A stretch of DNA of 64,000 nt from Barnesiella propionica (GCF_025567045.1 NZ_JAOQJK010000001.1:1-64000); one strand, 5' to 3'; shown: positions 46,073 to 58,000, counted from the first letter of the stretch. The notes: generated by a model not told the origin, from the letters alone. Numbers and translations: made by a program.

Positions 46073-48796
46073 CTATTTTAAAAATTCCAGAGCTTCCAAC
46101 AGAGCCGTTTTATTAATTGGTTTAGTTACATATCCGGTAAATCCGCTTTTCATAATGCGTTCGATATCATCGGAAAAAGCACAGGCAGAAACTGCTATAA
46201 TGGGAATATCCACATTTACCGAACGAATTTTTGCAATAGCTTCATATCCATCCATGACAGGCATTTTTATGTCCATAAGAATAGCATCCGGATTATTCTT
46301 TTCAAAAAGTTCTACAGCTTCTTCTCCATTCCATGCGTGCAATAAAGTGAATTTACCTTTCAGCATAGTCTGGTATAGACGAAAATTATCGACGACATCT
46401 TCTGCAATTAACAGAACCGGAAGTTTTATGCGTACATTATCTTTTTTATCCATCGGGGCAATTGCTGCTGTTTTTGCCTCGTGCTCCTGGAATGATGTGC
46501 TTTCCACCGGTTTTACGGGTAAAGTGAACCAGAATGTACAACCGCCCGATTCATTGGTATAAACTCCTATCTCCCCGCCCAAGCGTTGTACTATATTCGT
46601 GCAAATAGGTAACCCCAACCCTGTTCCGTTTGTAAATGTATCTAATTTTACAAAGCGTTTGAAAACATCACACTGTTGTTCTTCCGGAATTCCACGTCCT
46701 GTATCGGAAACAAAAAATCTCAGTCCGTGTTCTTCCAGCTCATAGCCGAAACGAATATGTCCTTCCCGGGTAAATTTCATGGCATTACTAACCAAATTGG
46801 ATATCACCTGCAACACACGGTTTTGTTCCGTATTAATTACACATGTTTTCAATGACGGTATAAAAACAATATCGACTTCCGGATTCACCGATTTGCGCCT
46901 GCAAGTCATTTCCAGTGTTTTCAGCATCTCATTTATATCCACTTCACTATATACAAATTCCAAAGTATTTGCTTCTATTTTAGACAAATCCAAAATATCA
47001 TTAATGAGTTGTAACAGCAAATCATTATTACGGCTGATCACCGACATATATTCTTGCTTTTCTTCATTGTCTTCGGTGGCAGCCAATAACTCGCTAAATC
47101 CCACTATCGCATTTAAAGGTGTACGTATTTCATGACTCATATTAGAAAGAAACAGAGACTTTAAACGATCCGATTTTTCGGCAGCCTCCTTGGCCTCTTT
47201 CAATGCGTCTGCAGCCTTGCGCTGTACCGTTACATCTTCAAATTTCAATACACATCCCCGAATATTTCCTTCTTTGCCTTTATCGAATACAGGTATGGCC
47301 GTTACTTCTATATCCATCCCTCCTATCAATCTTCGCTCGCCTTTTTCTATTTTTCCTGAAAGCATAGCCCGCCCTGCCGAACAGCTGGTGCAAGGCTCTG
47401 TTTGTCCTAACACTGCTTTGTAGCAACAACAACCTTTTTTGTAACGCAGCGCGAAAGGATGATTGGAATATTTATCGACATTCGACCACTGTACTTTAAA
47501 ATCGGGGGTAAGAAAGACCAAGCCATTATTGGTATGATTCAGAATCAACTGGTTTATTTCCTGCGCTTCTTCCACATCTCTGTTGGCCTCGATTAATTTC
47601 TTTTCATTCAATTTATTATCCGTAATATCCCTCAAGGTCCCTATGATACGAAGCGGGGCTCCCGATTTATCACGTTTATCGACCGTAAGGTAAAGATCAT
47701 AATATGTTTCATATTTACCGGTGACATCATAACGAATTTCGCGATGTGCATTATCTATAGTCCCTTCTTTTATGTCTTTGAATATTTGTAATATATCATT
47801 CTTATCATCAGGATGTATATAACGGATCACATCCGATGAAGATACTCCGTTTTTATTTTTGAAAAAATTATCATTTCTATCTTTGAATTCCTGAAATTTC
47901 AAATAAATCAAATCAGTAGCAATATCCCAAATGAGAGGCACTGTAAATGTTACGGCAAAAGCTATTTTCATCTGACGATTCGCCTCTTGCAACTGTTCCT
48001 GTACCTTTATCAGATCGGTAATATCCCACCGGGTAGCCATCAACCAATTATGCGCGTCATTAGAAACCACATTTTTATTTACGATGGAATAATGTTTTAC
48101 TCCGTCCGGAGTCACATATATCTCTTGCGCACGGTAAGAACCGTTATCTTCTATAATCTTTTTATCGACCGACTGATAATACTGCCCTCTTTCCTCACCA
48201 TATATCTCAATATCTGTTTTTCCCAATATTTGTTCACGGGTGTATCCTCCGGTAAGTTCACACTGCTTGTTCCAGTAAACATATTTCAATTCATCATCTA
48301 TATCTTTTATTATCAACGGCATAGGCATATTATCCAATACCGCATTCAACAGTTTCTCATTTTGTTTAATAGAAAGGTCTTTTTTCCTTCTTTCTGTAAT
48401 ATCTTGCTCGAAACAGATTACGTATTTTTCATTCAGCCTTTTAAAACGACCTTCGAAATACAATTTACAACCGTTATAAGTGACAGAATATTCCACTTTT
48501 ACTATATCATCGGATTTCAAAACATGCTGAATCCCACTCTCCACATTGCCGATAAATTCCGTATCTACATATTCTTTTATATGTTTACCCAGAATTAAAT
48601 CCTCATGTATCTTTTTCCCATTATAAATTTTTCGTATAATCAAATGGTCATCAATTAAAAACATAATATCAGGTATAGAATTTATAACCTTACCGGACAT
48701 TTCCAAACGACCTGAAATACGTTTTCTGTAAATATAGATAAAAAGGAGATTACCCATTATTGCCGACAACACCCCTATTATGATATAAATAATCAT
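46073..48796 (-). CDS. hybrid histidine kinase with several PAS domains
   Basis: 907 residues from ATG 48796; the earlier ATG at 48820 is at the predicted transcript start. One N-terminal membrane helix (about 1-22), then four PAS-like domains (about 36-130, 150-260, 280-395, 420-530), HisKA with SNMSHEIRTPLNAIVGFSEL, HATPase (N-box ISNLVSNAMKF, then DTGRGIP and GTGLGLP), and a C-terminal receiver with ILMDIKMPVMDGYEA. The fourth PAS holds KKGCCCYK and EPCTSCS, five Cys that may bind metal or sense redox. No DNA-binding output domain. It converges toward the fossil element. Confidence 0.85.
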   Translation of the reverse strand: MIIYIIIGVLSAIMGNLLFIYIYRKRISGRLEMSGKVINSIPDIMFLIDDHLIIRKIYNGKKIHEDLILGKHIKEYVDTEFIGNVESGIQHVLKSDDIVKVEYSVTYNGCKLYFEGRFKRLNEKYVICFEQDITERRKKDLSIKQNEKLLNAVLDNMPMPLIIKDIDDELKYVYWNKQCELTGGYTREQILGKTDIEIYGEERGQYYQSVDKKIIEDNGSYRAQEIYVTPDGVKHYSIVNKNVVSNDAHNWLMATRWDITDLIKVQEQLQEANRQMKIAFAVTFTVPLIWDIATDLIYLKFQEFKDRNDNFFKNKNGVSSSDVIRYIHPDDKNDILQIFKDIKEGTIDNAHREIRYDVTGKYETYYDLYLTVDKRDKSGAPLRIIGTLRDITDNKLNEKKLIEANRDVEEAQEINQLILNHTNNGLVFLTPDFKVQWSNVDKYSNHPFALRYKKGCCCYKAVLGQTEPCTSCSAGRAMLSGKIEKGERRLIGGMDIEVTAIPVFDKGKEGNIRGCVLKFEDVTVQRKAADALKEAKEAAEKSDRLKSLFLSNMSHEIRTPLNAIVGFSELLAATEDNEEKQEYMSVISRNNDLLLQLINDILDLSKIEANTLEFVYSEVDINEMLKTLEMTCRRKSVNPEVDIVFIPSLKTCVINTEQNRVLQVISNLVSNAMKFTREGHIRFGYELEEHGLRFFVSDTGRGIPEEQQCDVFKRFVKLDTFTNGTGLGLPICTNIVQRLGGEIGVYTNESGGCTFWFTLPVKPVESTSFQEHEAKTAAIAPMDKKDNVRIKLPVLLIAEDVVDNFRLYQTMLKGKFTLLHAWNGEEAVELFEKNNPDAILMDIKMPVMDGYEAIAKIRSVNVDIPIIAVSACAFSDDIERIMKSGFTGYVTKPINKTALLEALEFLK

Positions 48797-48827
48797 TTTA
48801 TTATTTATTTTAATGCACATTCAGGTA

Positions 48828-48835
48828 CAAATATA
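48828..48835 (-). promoter_or_regulatory. -7 box of the leftward hybrid kinase
   Basis: TATATTTG on the minus strand, 32 bases before ATG 48796; weak -33. Confidence 0.55.
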
Positions 48836-49131
48836 TAAGATATTTTATCTAATACTATGCTTAATTAAATTATTTATTACAAAATGAAATGCAAATAAGA
48901 TAAACATATGTAAGTTTTCTGCTTTACTCCATCCATAAACCTACCTTCGGAACCATATACCTAACAAAACCTACCCGGTAACTAATCTATAGATTTATTA
49001 TAAATAATATTTATATTTATAATTATATGAGTCAATTCTTTTTTCAGAAAATACATTATAATCCGATAAACAGACGTTAATATCCAAACATTTTATATAT
49101 TTGTAGGAGTTACATGAAGTGTTGAAGACTT

Positions 49132-49162
49132 TTTGTTTTATAATAATATATTCATAACTTTG
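49132..49162 (+). promoter_or_regulatory. promoter for the rightward kinase unit
   Basis: TTTG (49132-49135), 19 bp, TAACTTTG (49155-49162): an exact Bacteroidota promoter. It precedes the kinase remnant at 49221 and the kinase at 49701. Confidence 0.8.
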
Positions 49163-49220
49163 CAGTAACAAAAACATAAAATAACAGGTGGGATATACAT
49201 GAGACAATCAGGTGATTTTG

Positions 49221-49631
49221 ATGAATACGTACAATTTAAAAAACAACGAGGCAGAGAGATGGCGTGAAGCCATTGCTTTAGCCCAAACAGGCTGGTGGGA
49301 AGCCGATCCCGATCATCAGGTTTATTTCTGTTCGGACTTCATCGCAGACTTATTAAGTCTTCTGTCTAAAGAAATATCTTTTTCGTATCTCTTTAATACG
49401 ATACGTGAGGATTACCATGACCCTGTCAGTTCTAATTTCCTCCCGGAAAATAAAAAAGAAAAACGAGAACTTTCCAATCCGTCAATTGCTCCGGCCGGTA
49501 CTATCCGGATATATTGCAAGTGTGGACAGGAGCAAACGAATGAAAAAAGAACGGTTGACGTATATAAAACAGATAAATATGTTATTCTCAATGCCTCCAC
49601 CGCTTTTGCTTTCGACAAAACCGGGAGTTAG
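49221..49631 (+). pseudogene. N-terminal fragment of a hybrid histidine kinase
   Basis: 136 residues from ATG 49221. The first part matches the N-terminus of the 1070-residue kinase at 55061: AIALAQTGWWEADPDH against SSLAQIGWWEADFLTG, then FCSDFIADLLSLLSKE against VCSEFLADLFGLDND, and EDYHDPV against EDYRSED. It ends after this PAS-like domain without kinase parts, and the frame downstream is different. It looks like what is left of a fourth kinase. It could still be expressed from the strong promoter upstream. Confidence 0.65.
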
Positions 49632-49700
49632 CCGTCCACCGGGTACAAGGATTATTTACCTAAACCTTTCTTCGAAAACGAATTAAAAGTAATATAAAAA

Positions 49701-52700
49701 ATGGTTATGAACCTATTTGCTCAGATGAAAAAGTCTAAATATATTTTTACTTTCATAACGAATTTACTGCTCTGCCTGGCAGTATCGACAAATGCGCTTG
49801 CAAACAATGCAAACGAGGAAAACGATTATATACTACTCATCAATACTTATACCGAAGCCACCCCTTGGAGCATCGACGTCATTAAGCCTATCATGGATAT
49901 CGCTTCCCAAAGCAATAAGCTGGATCTCCATGTAGAAAATATGAATACACTGCTTATTGAAAATGAAAAAGATTTGTTGAGATTCGAGAATATTATTTTT
50001 TCCCATTACCGTATAAAGCCCCCAAAAATGATTGTATTGGTAGGTTTCGGAAGTACTATTTTAATAGACAGACTTGTTTCTGAATGGGGAAGGGATATAC
50101 CTATTATGATTTGTAGTGAAAAAGATTATATATCAAATAAAGAAAATTTATTTTCAAGAAAAGCAATACTACCGGAAAACCGGATTCCGCTTTCTGACCT
50201 GCAAAAAAAATATAACATTACTCTATTGCAAAAGCCTGTCTATCCGGAAAAAAACCTTGACCTGATGCTCAGAATGCTTCCAGAAATGAAAAAACTTATT
50301 TTCATCGGAGATAAAACATACATTAGCCAACAAACCGACAGCGATTTAAAACAGTATATTAAAGAGAAATATCCATTTGTCGATTATCAATTCATTTCGT
50401 CGGCGCTTGTCACGACCGACAGTTTACTGACAGACCTTAATTATATAGATCCGGTTACGACCGGTTTGTTGTTTTCTTCTTGGTTTCAGAAACTGGATTT
50501 TCTAGGATACACCCTGATGATGACCAATCCTTATTACATAACCGAGACCTCTCCCGTCCCGATATTTTCTCTCTACCCGGCGGATATCGATAATAAAAAC
50601 GCTCTTATAGGCGGATATTTCAATGATACGAAAGAATATGAGGAAAAAGAAAAAGAAACTGCAACCCGGATATTGAGAGGAGAACGGCCATCCAATATTC
50701 CATTCTTTGAAAATCCGGACGGAGTGCCAGTATTCAACTACAACAATCTATTATTTCATAAAATAGATCCTAAGCTATGCCCTAAAGAAACGATCCTTTT
50801 CAACAAACCTCCTACGTTCTGGAAAAAATATAAAGATTTTTTGATAGGCGGAGGTATTCTGCTGGTTCTCATCATAATCGGTTTTCAATACCGTCGTTTA
50901 CGGACTCTAGAAAAATTAAAAGTCACCCAACAGCGAAATCTAAAATTAAGCGAACAATATACTAATCTGGTAGACAATATGCCTATCATATATATGAGGG
51001 GTACACTCATAAAAGACAACGAAGGAAATATAACCGATGCTACATTTTTAAATGTAAACCATTATTTCAATGCGATCTTCTATCCGAACGGAGAAGTAAT
51101 CGGTAAAAAATGCAGTGAGGTTTTACCAGATATCATGTCCGAATTCCTTCATTATTCAAATTTATGTTTAAAAGAAAAACATACTATTACCTACTCGTCG
51201 TACAATAAAAATAAAAACATATTCTACGATATAGTCATGAATATTACCGGAAATAATAAATTCATTGACGTATTCTGCGTAGACAGTACGGCTCTGCACA
51301 ATGTCCAGATCCAGCTACGTTCCACCAATCAAAAGTTAGCGATGGCATTAGAAGTAGCTAATATCATACCCTGGAGATGGAATTTGAAAGAAAAGACAAT
51401 TATATGCGATATGAATCGCATTGTGAAACACGACAATGAAACAAATATAACAGGTGAGGAACTCATCGTAGCTCCAGAGGAGCAATATTTTTCAAAAGTC
51501 CATAAAAAAGACCGAGAAAGGTTATTACAAGCTTATCAAAATCTGATAGAAGGAAAAATCAGTAAAGTCAAAGAAGATGTCAGAATACTAAACAAATACC
51601 ATTTCGAATGGGTAGAAATACAGGCTACGATAGAAAGTCGCGACGAAAATGAAAAACCGATATCTCTGGTAGGTTCATCTTTGGTAATTACCGAACGGAA
51701 AAAGATGGAAGAAGATCTATTATCGGCTAAAGAAAATGCCGAAGAATCGAATAAACTCAAATCGGCATTTCTGGCTAACATGAGCCACGAAATACGCACC
51801 CCTCTAAATGCAATCATCGGTTTTTCCGAAATCCTGGCTTCAACAAATGAAGAAAAGGAAAAGCAAGAGTACATCAGTATTATAGAGAACAATAATGCTT
51901 TATTATTACAGCTTATAAACGACATACTTGACTTGTCTAAAATTGAAGCGGGATCAATGGAGTTCACCTACTCAGATTTCGACCTTAACGACCTGATGAA
52001 AGAATTAGAACGTAGTCTCTTATTAAAAATTTCACCGGACAAATATTTAACTCTTCATTCTGAACTTTCCTTACAAGATTGTCATATACACTCTGAAAAG
52101 AACAGATTGTCTCAGTTAATTATCAACCTGGTTTCCAATGCAATAAAATTTACAGACAAAGGAGTTATAAATTTTGGATACACCGTTAAAGGAAAGATGC
52201 TGCATTTTTATGTAACCGACACGGGATGCGGTATTCCCAAAGACAAATTAGACAGCGTGTTCGGGCGTTTCATTAAACTGAACAAATTCGTGCCCGGTAC
52301 CGGTCTCGGATTAGCTATATGCCGGTCTATAGTTAAACGCATGGGTGGTGAAATCGGAGTAATTTCACAAGAAAACCAAGGCTCCACATTCTGGTTCGAG
52401 ATACCTTATCTTCCGATAACAATAGAAAAGAAAATAGAGGGTAAAGAACAGCCTGAAGAAATTAACGAACATGAGATCACTATTCTGGTAGCTGAAGATA
52501 ATGAATATAATTATAAGCTAATAGAATCCATATTGAAAAAGGAATATAAGCTTATTCATGCATGGAACGGACGTGAAGCGGTAGAATTATACTTAAAACA
52601 CAAGCCTCAAATTATTTTAATGGACATAAATATGCCGGTTATGAATGGATATGAAGCTACCCGAGAGATACGTAAATACGCACCAAACGTACCGATCATC

Positions 52701-52844
52701 GCGGTTACCGCTTTCGCATATGCTTCGGACGAAGAAAAAATAAAGGAACACGGTTTCAATGATTATGCCCCAAAACCTATTAATGCAAGCATATTAAAAA
52801 AACAAATCATCGCAAATTTACAACGGCATTTTATTTTTCTTTAA
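49701..52844 (+). CDS. hybrid histidine kinase with periplasmic sensor domain
   Basis: A 1047-residue protein. Signal/first helix near 10-35, a periplasmic domain (about 40-375) resembling ABC-type solute-binding sensor domains (VGFGSTILIDRLVSEWG, IFIGDKTYISQQ), a second helix near 384-402 (GGGILLVLIIIGFQ), two PAS-like domains, HisKA SHEIRTPLNAIIGFSEIL, HATPase (LVSNAIKF, DTGCGIP, GTGLGLAI) and a receiver with ILMDINMPVMNGYEA. It senses an extracytoplasmic ligand, possibly a small solute. No DNA-binding domain; output would need another protein. ATG 49725 is an alternative start. Confidence 0.85.
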   Translation: MVMNLFAQMKKSKYIFTFITNLLLCLAVSTNALANNANEENDYILLINTYTEATPWSIDVIKPIMDIASQSNKLDLHVENMNTLLIENEKDLLRFENIIFSHYRIKPPKMIVLVGFGSTILIDRLVSEWGRDIPIMICSEKDYISNKENLFSRKAILPENRIPLSDLQKKYNITLLQKPVYPEKNLDLMLRMLPEMKKLIFIGDKTYISQQTDSDLKQYIKEKYPFVDYQFISSALVTTDSLLTDLNYIDPVTTGLLFSSWFQKLDFLGYTLMMTNPYYITETSPVPIFSLYPADIDNKNALIGGYFNDTKEYEEKEKETATRILRGERPSNIPFFENPDGVPVFNYNNLLFHKIDPKLCPKETILFNKPPTFWKKYKDFLIGGGILLVLIIIGFQYRRLRTLEKLKVTQQRNLKLSEQYTNLVDNMPIIYMRGTLIKDNEGNITDATFLNVNHYFNAIFYPNGEVIGKKCSEVLPDIMSEFLHYSNLCLKEKHTITYSSYNKNKNIFYDIVMNITGNNKFIDVFCVDSTALHNVQIQLRSTNQKLAMALEVANIIPWRWNLKEKTIICDMNRIVKHDNETNITGEELIVAPEEQYFSKVHKKDRERLLQAYQNLIEGKISKVKEDVRILNKYHFEWVEIQATIESRDENEKPISLVGSSLVITERKKMEEDLLSAKENAEESNKLKSAFLANMSHEIRTPLNAIIGFSEILASTNEEKEKQEYISIIENNNALLLQLINDILDLSKIEAGSMEFTYSDFDLNDLMKELERSLLLKISPDKYLTLHSELSLQDCHIHSEKNRLSQLIINLVSNAIKFTDKGVINFGYTVKGKMLHFYVTDTGCGIPKDKLDSVFGRFIKLNKFVPGTGLGLAICRSIVKRMGGEIGVISQENQGSTFWFEIPYLPITIEKKIEGKEQPEEINEHEITILVAEDNEYNYKLIESILKKEYKLIHAWNGREAVELYLKHKPQIILMDINMPVMNGYEATREIRKYAPNVPIIAVTAFAYASDEEKIKEHGFNDYAPKPINASILKKQIIANLQRHFIFL

Positions 52845-52869
52845 ATAAAGGCTTCATCATACATCAATT

Positions 52870-53811
52870 ATGGCAAAAAGAATATTAGTAAGCGGAGGAG
52901 CCGGTTTCATAGGCTCTCATTTGTGTACCAAACTGGTACAAGACGGAAATGACGTAATTTGCTTAGACAATTTTTTTACCGGTGCGAAAAAAAACGTGGA
53001 ACACCTGATCGGATATACGAACTTCGAAATTGTCAGGCATGACGTAATAGATCCATTCAGAGCAGAAGTGGATGAGATCTATAATCTGGCTTGTCCAGCT
53101 TCTCCGATACATTACCAGTATGATCCCATACAAACGACCAAAACTTCGGTATATGGCGCGTTAAATATGTTAGGACTGGCCAAACGGGTACGAGCAAAGA
53201 TTTTACAAGCTTCGACGAGCGAAGTTTACGGAGATCCCGAAGTACATCCTCAGCCGGAAGAATATTGGGGCAATGTTAACCCTATCGGCATACGCTCATG
53301 TTATGATGAAGGAAAACGCTGTGCCGAGACATTATTCATGGATTACCGCCGCCAACACAATCTGAGGATAAAAATCGTCCGCATATTCAATACTTACGGA
53401 CCTAAAATGCTTGCGCACGACGGCAGAGTAGTTTCTAATTTCATCTTACAGGCTCTTAACAACCAGGTAATCACCATTTATGGAGACGGACAGCAAACCC
53501 GCAGCTTTCAATATATCGACGACCTTATTGAGGGTATGGTAAAAATGATGGATACAGAAGATAATTTCACAGGGCCGGTAAATATGGGCAATCCCGTAGA
53601 ATTTACTATTCTGGAACTTGCCCAAAAAATTATAAAACTGACAAACTCCAAATCAGAAATAGTATTTTTACCTCTGCCACACGACGACCCGAAACAAAGA
53701 AAACCGGATATCAGTCTTGCCAAAGAAAAGCTAAACTGGGAACCGACTATCCAATTAGAAGAAGGTTTATTGAAAATGATAGAATATTTTACCAAGAATC
53801 ACATACAATAA
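52870..53811 (+). CDS. UDP-glucuronate decarboxylase (UDP-xylose synthase)
   Basis: A 313-residue extended SDR enzyme: GGAGFIGS (9-16) binds [11 protein letters not shown] (116-123); catalytic Y145-x3-K149 (SCYDEGKR); [10 protein letters not shown] (about 170); [14 protein letters not shown]. This set is typical of UXS. It converts UDP-glucuronate to UDP-xylose for glycan synthesis. It follows the hybrid kinase by 25 bases and precedes a receiver-kinase gene by eight, so it may be regulated with them. The substrate is inferred from family likeness. Confidence 0.88.
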   Translation: MAKRILVSGGAGFIGSHLCTKLVQDGNDVICLDNFFTGAKKNVEHLIGYTNFEIVRHDVIDPFRAEVDEIYNLACPASPIHYQYDPIQTTKTSVYGALNMLGLAKRVRAKILQASTSEVYGDPEVHPQPEEYWGNVNPIGIRSCYDEGKRCAETLFMDYRRQHNLRIKIVRIFNTYGPKMLAHDGRVVSNFILQALNNQVITIYGDGQQTRSFQYIDDLIEGMVKMMDTEDNFTGPVNMGNPVEFTILELAQKIIKLTNSKSEIVFLPLPHDDPKQRKPDISLAKEKLNWEPTIQLEEGLLKMIEYFTKNHIQ

Positions 53812-53819
53812 GAAAAAAC

Positions 53820-54944
53820 ATGGAAATCAACCGGAACGAATATAAAATACTGATAGTAGATGACATTAGTTCAAACGTTTTATTGCTAAAAGTCTTATTG
53901 GTAAAAGAACAATATAACGTAATCACCGCAAGCAGCGGACGTGAAGCCTTAACATTGATCGAACAAGAAAAACCCGATCTGCTGCTCCTGGATGTAATGA
54001 TGCCCGAAATGAGTGGCTACGAAGTCGCCCAACATATGAAAATGAATGCCGAGATGAAAGAAATTCCTATCATCTTCCTGACCGCATTAAATTCTACAGT
54101 CGATATAGTAAACGGTTTTCAGGTAGGAGGAAACGATTTTATTTCAAAACCGTTTAAGAAGGAAGAACTGACTATCCGCATCGACCACCAGCTATCCCTG
54201 ATCGCTGCAAAACGCATCATCATAAGACAGACGGAAGAATTAAGAAAAATAATCTGTGGACGAGACAAATTGTATTCGGTCATAGCTCACGACCTGCGTT
54301 CTCCTATGGGAGCCATAAAAATGGTATTGAACATGCTCATATTGAATCTTCCACCGGAAACCATAGGGCAAAATATGTTCGAAATGCTGGAAATGGCAAA
54401 CAGAACGACAGAAGAGGTGTTTTCTTTACTCGATAATTTACTTAAATGGACAAAAAGCCAGATAGGAAAACTAAATGTGGTTTATCAGGATTTCGAAATC
54501 ACCGAAGTGCTGGAAGGAATTATAGGAATAGTATCCATGGTAGGCGAATTAAAACATATTAGGATCAGCCAAGACGAATGTTACGAACTTGCGGATGTAC
54601 ATGCAGACATCGACATGACCAAAACTGTTATGCGTAACTTATTAAGCAATGCTGTTAAATTTAGTCATGAAGGAGGAGAAGTCCTCGTTTCTATCAGGAA
54701 AGAAAATGATATGGCTATCATAAGCGTAAAAGATTCAGGATGCGGAATGAGTGAAGAGGATCAAAAAAAGCTTCTGAACGAAAGTACCCACTTCAGTACT
54801 TTCGGGACCAATAAAGAGGAAGGCTCCGGCTTAGGTTTATTATTGTGTAAAGATTTCGTAGAAAAGAACGGCGGAACTCTTTGGTTTGAATCTCAAAAAG
54901 GAGTAGGATCGACTTTCAGTTTTTCAATACCATTAAAGAAATAA
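53820..54944 (+). CDS. receiver-histidine kinase fusion
   Basis: A 374-residue soluble protein. Receiver domain 8-125 with DD (14-15), phosphorylated D58 (LLLLDVMMPEM) and K110; then HisKA with H157 (VIAHDLRSPMGA), HATPase from about 260 (LLSNAVKFSH, DSGCGMS, GSGLGLLLC). The receiver comes first, as in proteins that read another kinase's phosphate before using their own. No membrane helix or PAS. It closes the unit with UDP-xylose synthase. A terminator follows. Confidence 0.85.
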   Translation: MEINRNEYKILIVDDISSNVLLLKVLLVKEQYNVITASSGREALTLIEQEKPDLLLLDVMMPEMSGYEVAQHMKMNAEMKEIPIIFLTALNSTVDIVNGFQVGGNDFISKPFKKEELTIRIDHQLSLIAAKRIIIRQTEELRKIICGRDKLYSVIAHDLRSPMGAIKMVLNMLILNLPPETIGQNMFEMLEMANRTTEEVFSLLDNLLKWTKSQIGKLNVVYQDFEITEVLEGIIGIVSMVGELKHIRISQDECYELADVHADIDMTKTVMRNLLSNAVKFSHEGGEVLVSIRKENDMAIISVKDSGCGMSEEDQKKLLNESTHFSTFGTNKEEGSGLGLLLCKDFVEKNGGTLWFESQKGVGSTFSFSIPLKK

Positions 54945-54986
54945 GGCGCATTGTTTTTAATATATACAAGTTAATATTTTTTCGTT

Positions 54987-55016
54987 AGGACGGTTATATA
55001 ACCGCCCTATTTTTTT
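54987..55016 (+). terminator. terminator after the receiver-kinase gene
   Basis: A 22-base inverted repeat (54987-55008) with one mismatch, followed by ATTTTTTTC. Confidence 0.75.
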
Positions 55017-55060
55017 CTGATTTATTTGATCAGAATAAATTCCTATTTTACACGGGCATA

Positions 55061-58000
55061 TTACAATATACCATTCAATGCATTCTTAATCTGTTCCTTT
55101 AACAAGGAGACTGATATAGGTTTAGTTATAAAACCGCTGCAACCGGCTTCACGGGCCTTCTCCTTATCGCTTTCAAAAGCAAAAGCAGTCACCGCCAGAA
55201 TAGGAATCGTAGAATTAAATTCCCTTATTTTCCGGGTTGCTTCCAACCCATCCATAACAGGCATACGGATATCCATTAAAATAATATCCGGGGACAACTC
55301 TTTACACATCTGAACTGCTTCAAGACCATCGTGTGCCCATTCTACCGTATAATCTTTCCGTAAAATGGAAAATATCAGCAAATAGTTACTTCTCGTATCT
55401 TCCGCAACAAGAACTACCGGGTTATCTTTTCTAACCACCATATTATTTATTTCATTTGATTGGGATACTGTCATAGAATCTTCTTTATTTTGCAAGGGTA
55501 TTACATACGGATGTGTAAACCAAAAACGCGAACCTTTACCCGGCTCCGAATCCACTCCGATGCTACCCCCTAACTGTTCTACAATACTTTTGCAAATAGA
55601 CAATCCCAAACCTGTACCATTTACAAAATGATCCAATTTTACAAAACGCTCGAATATCTGAGATTGCCTTTCTCTCTCGATGCCCACGCCCGTATCGGAA
55701 ACATAAAATTCAATATGTTCTCCTTTTATTTCATAACCAACGTGAATACTGCCTTCATGGGTAAATTTCATAGCATTATTGACAAAATTGGATAGAACCT
55801 GATACAAACGATTCTTGTCACTCCTCAAATAGCATTCCTGTTCATTGTCATCAAATACCAGATTTACATTTTCGGACGTCTTAATCTGTAGGGAATAAAC
55901 AATCTCCTGACAAAGCTTGTTCGCATCAACATTATCGAATGTAAAATCAAACATACCCGCTTCTATTTTCGAGAGGTCCAGTATATCGGAAATCAACTGA
56001 AGCAACAAATCATTATTTTCCTGTACAATCTTTATATATTTACGACGTTCTTCAATATCATTAGTATCTACCAACAAATTGGAGAAACCTACTATTGCAT
56101 TCAACGGTGTACGTATCTCGTGGCTCATATTAGCAACGAATGCACTCTTAAGACGATCCATTGCCTGTGCTTCATCGCGGGCTATCACCAATTCCGCTTC
56201 CGTTTCTTTGAGTTCTGTTATATCATAATTGATTCCTATCAATTCTATAATATTCTGTTCGGGATCATAGTTTGTAACAATCATATTCATGCTTAACCAG
56301 TTCCATCTCTCATCCTTCCCGTTTCTCATCACCCGTACGTCCCTCTGGAAATTCTTCTCCGTACCGTTTATTACATTGCATATAAATTCTAAAGCTTTTA
56401 TACGGTCATCCGGATGTAATTTACTATAGACTCCTACTATCTCGGAAAGCGGCGTATTCTCATCCTCACCCAAATTCTTAAACCATTGTTTAATGGCATA
56501 ACCTTTCATATCGGCCAGGTTCAGTTTACAATATCCTACTTTGGCATAATCGGAAATAAAAGAGAAAAAATTCTCAAAATCACGAATACGATTAAGAGAA
56601 TCGAAACGTTCCGTATTATCTATATTCAAAAAAACATATCCATTAAAAACACCTTGATTGTCGTACCATTTACATATCTTGGTATATAAATCTATCCCTG
56701 TAGATTTTTGAGAATTATAATACACTCCGTTGACGTTCTTAAACTGGTAATTCATGCTGAAATCCACCATATCTTCTTCACGGATACGTTTTCTTAATTC
56801 AGTATTTATATTCGGATTGGAAAAGAGATTAACCCCCAACACATCGCTCTTTTTTACAATCCCGAAAATTTCCATATCCTTATTATTAAGATCGGTCAAT
56901 GTACCGTTCTTATCGTATATTTCCACTCCAACCGGAATATTGGCAAAAACATTTTTAAAAAGCTTCTCACTACGGTCCATCGCCCGGGAAGCTTTCACAT
57001 TTTCGGCCAAATTAATGAAAAGCCCTACAACCTCGTCTTTTTCAGGGGAATAAACGATCCAATGGGAATAAATCTCATTTTCTTCAACATACTCGTCCAT
57101 CTCTTTATATATTCCTTTATCCAGAATATCCAGTATAAAATCGACTTTCTTTTTGGGATCCTCATATATTTCTGAAGCTAAGCGTCCTACAAAATTTCCG
57201 CTAAAACGGCCGAAAATATCGAGGCAAATCTGATTGGCATCCAATATACGATAATCGCAGGGGACTCCTTCTTTATCGCGAATGACGGACATATGTATAT
57301 ACCCCAAAGGCATATACCGGAATAAATTATACAAGAACTGCTTTTCGCGGATCACATTATCTTTTGCCTTTCTCAGCTCCAGGCAAATACTTATAATATT
57401 AGCCAAAGAAAGGAACCATTGATAGTCGTTATTACTCCATACATGATAGCTTTTCACCAGATCCAATCCCATATAGCCCCAAACTGAATCACAGTTAGTT
57501 AAGGGTACTACCATAAGAGATTTTATATTCTGCCGGGCCAATATTTCGTACTCCGATGCTGCTTCGGCAGGTAATTGGTTAATCGTATCGAGAATAATAG
57601 GTTGCCCCGACAAAATATGGTTACACCACCAGGGCGATTCATCCACCATCGTATACTGCAAATTATCTTTCTCCGCAGAAATATCCTTGGAAGATAGAAC
57701 TTCATGTGTGCAATAATGGTATGTATGCTCCTTATCGAACTCAAAAATATAAGCACGCTCAGCCTGATAATGTTTAAGTATATCTTTTAAAATATTATCT
57801 ACACAATTTTCTACGTTTTCATCTTTCAAAAAACGCAATAAACTCTGTGAAATAGACTTCTGATGAGATAACAGATTATTTACATTATGGAAATCCGAAT
57901 CAGGACTACGCCCAGGATCATCTATTAATTGAAACGAACCGTACGAGCTTAATTTTTCTTTTGTTACAGGGTTTATTTCACTTCCCCCTAAACGGGCGCG

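Larger units (their letters stand above)
48797..49220. other. divergent promoter region between kinase genes
   Basis: About 420 bases without a convincing ORF. It contains the -7 box of the leftward kinase (48828) and a full promoter for the rightward genes (49132-49162). The rest is very AT-rich. Confidence 0.6.
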
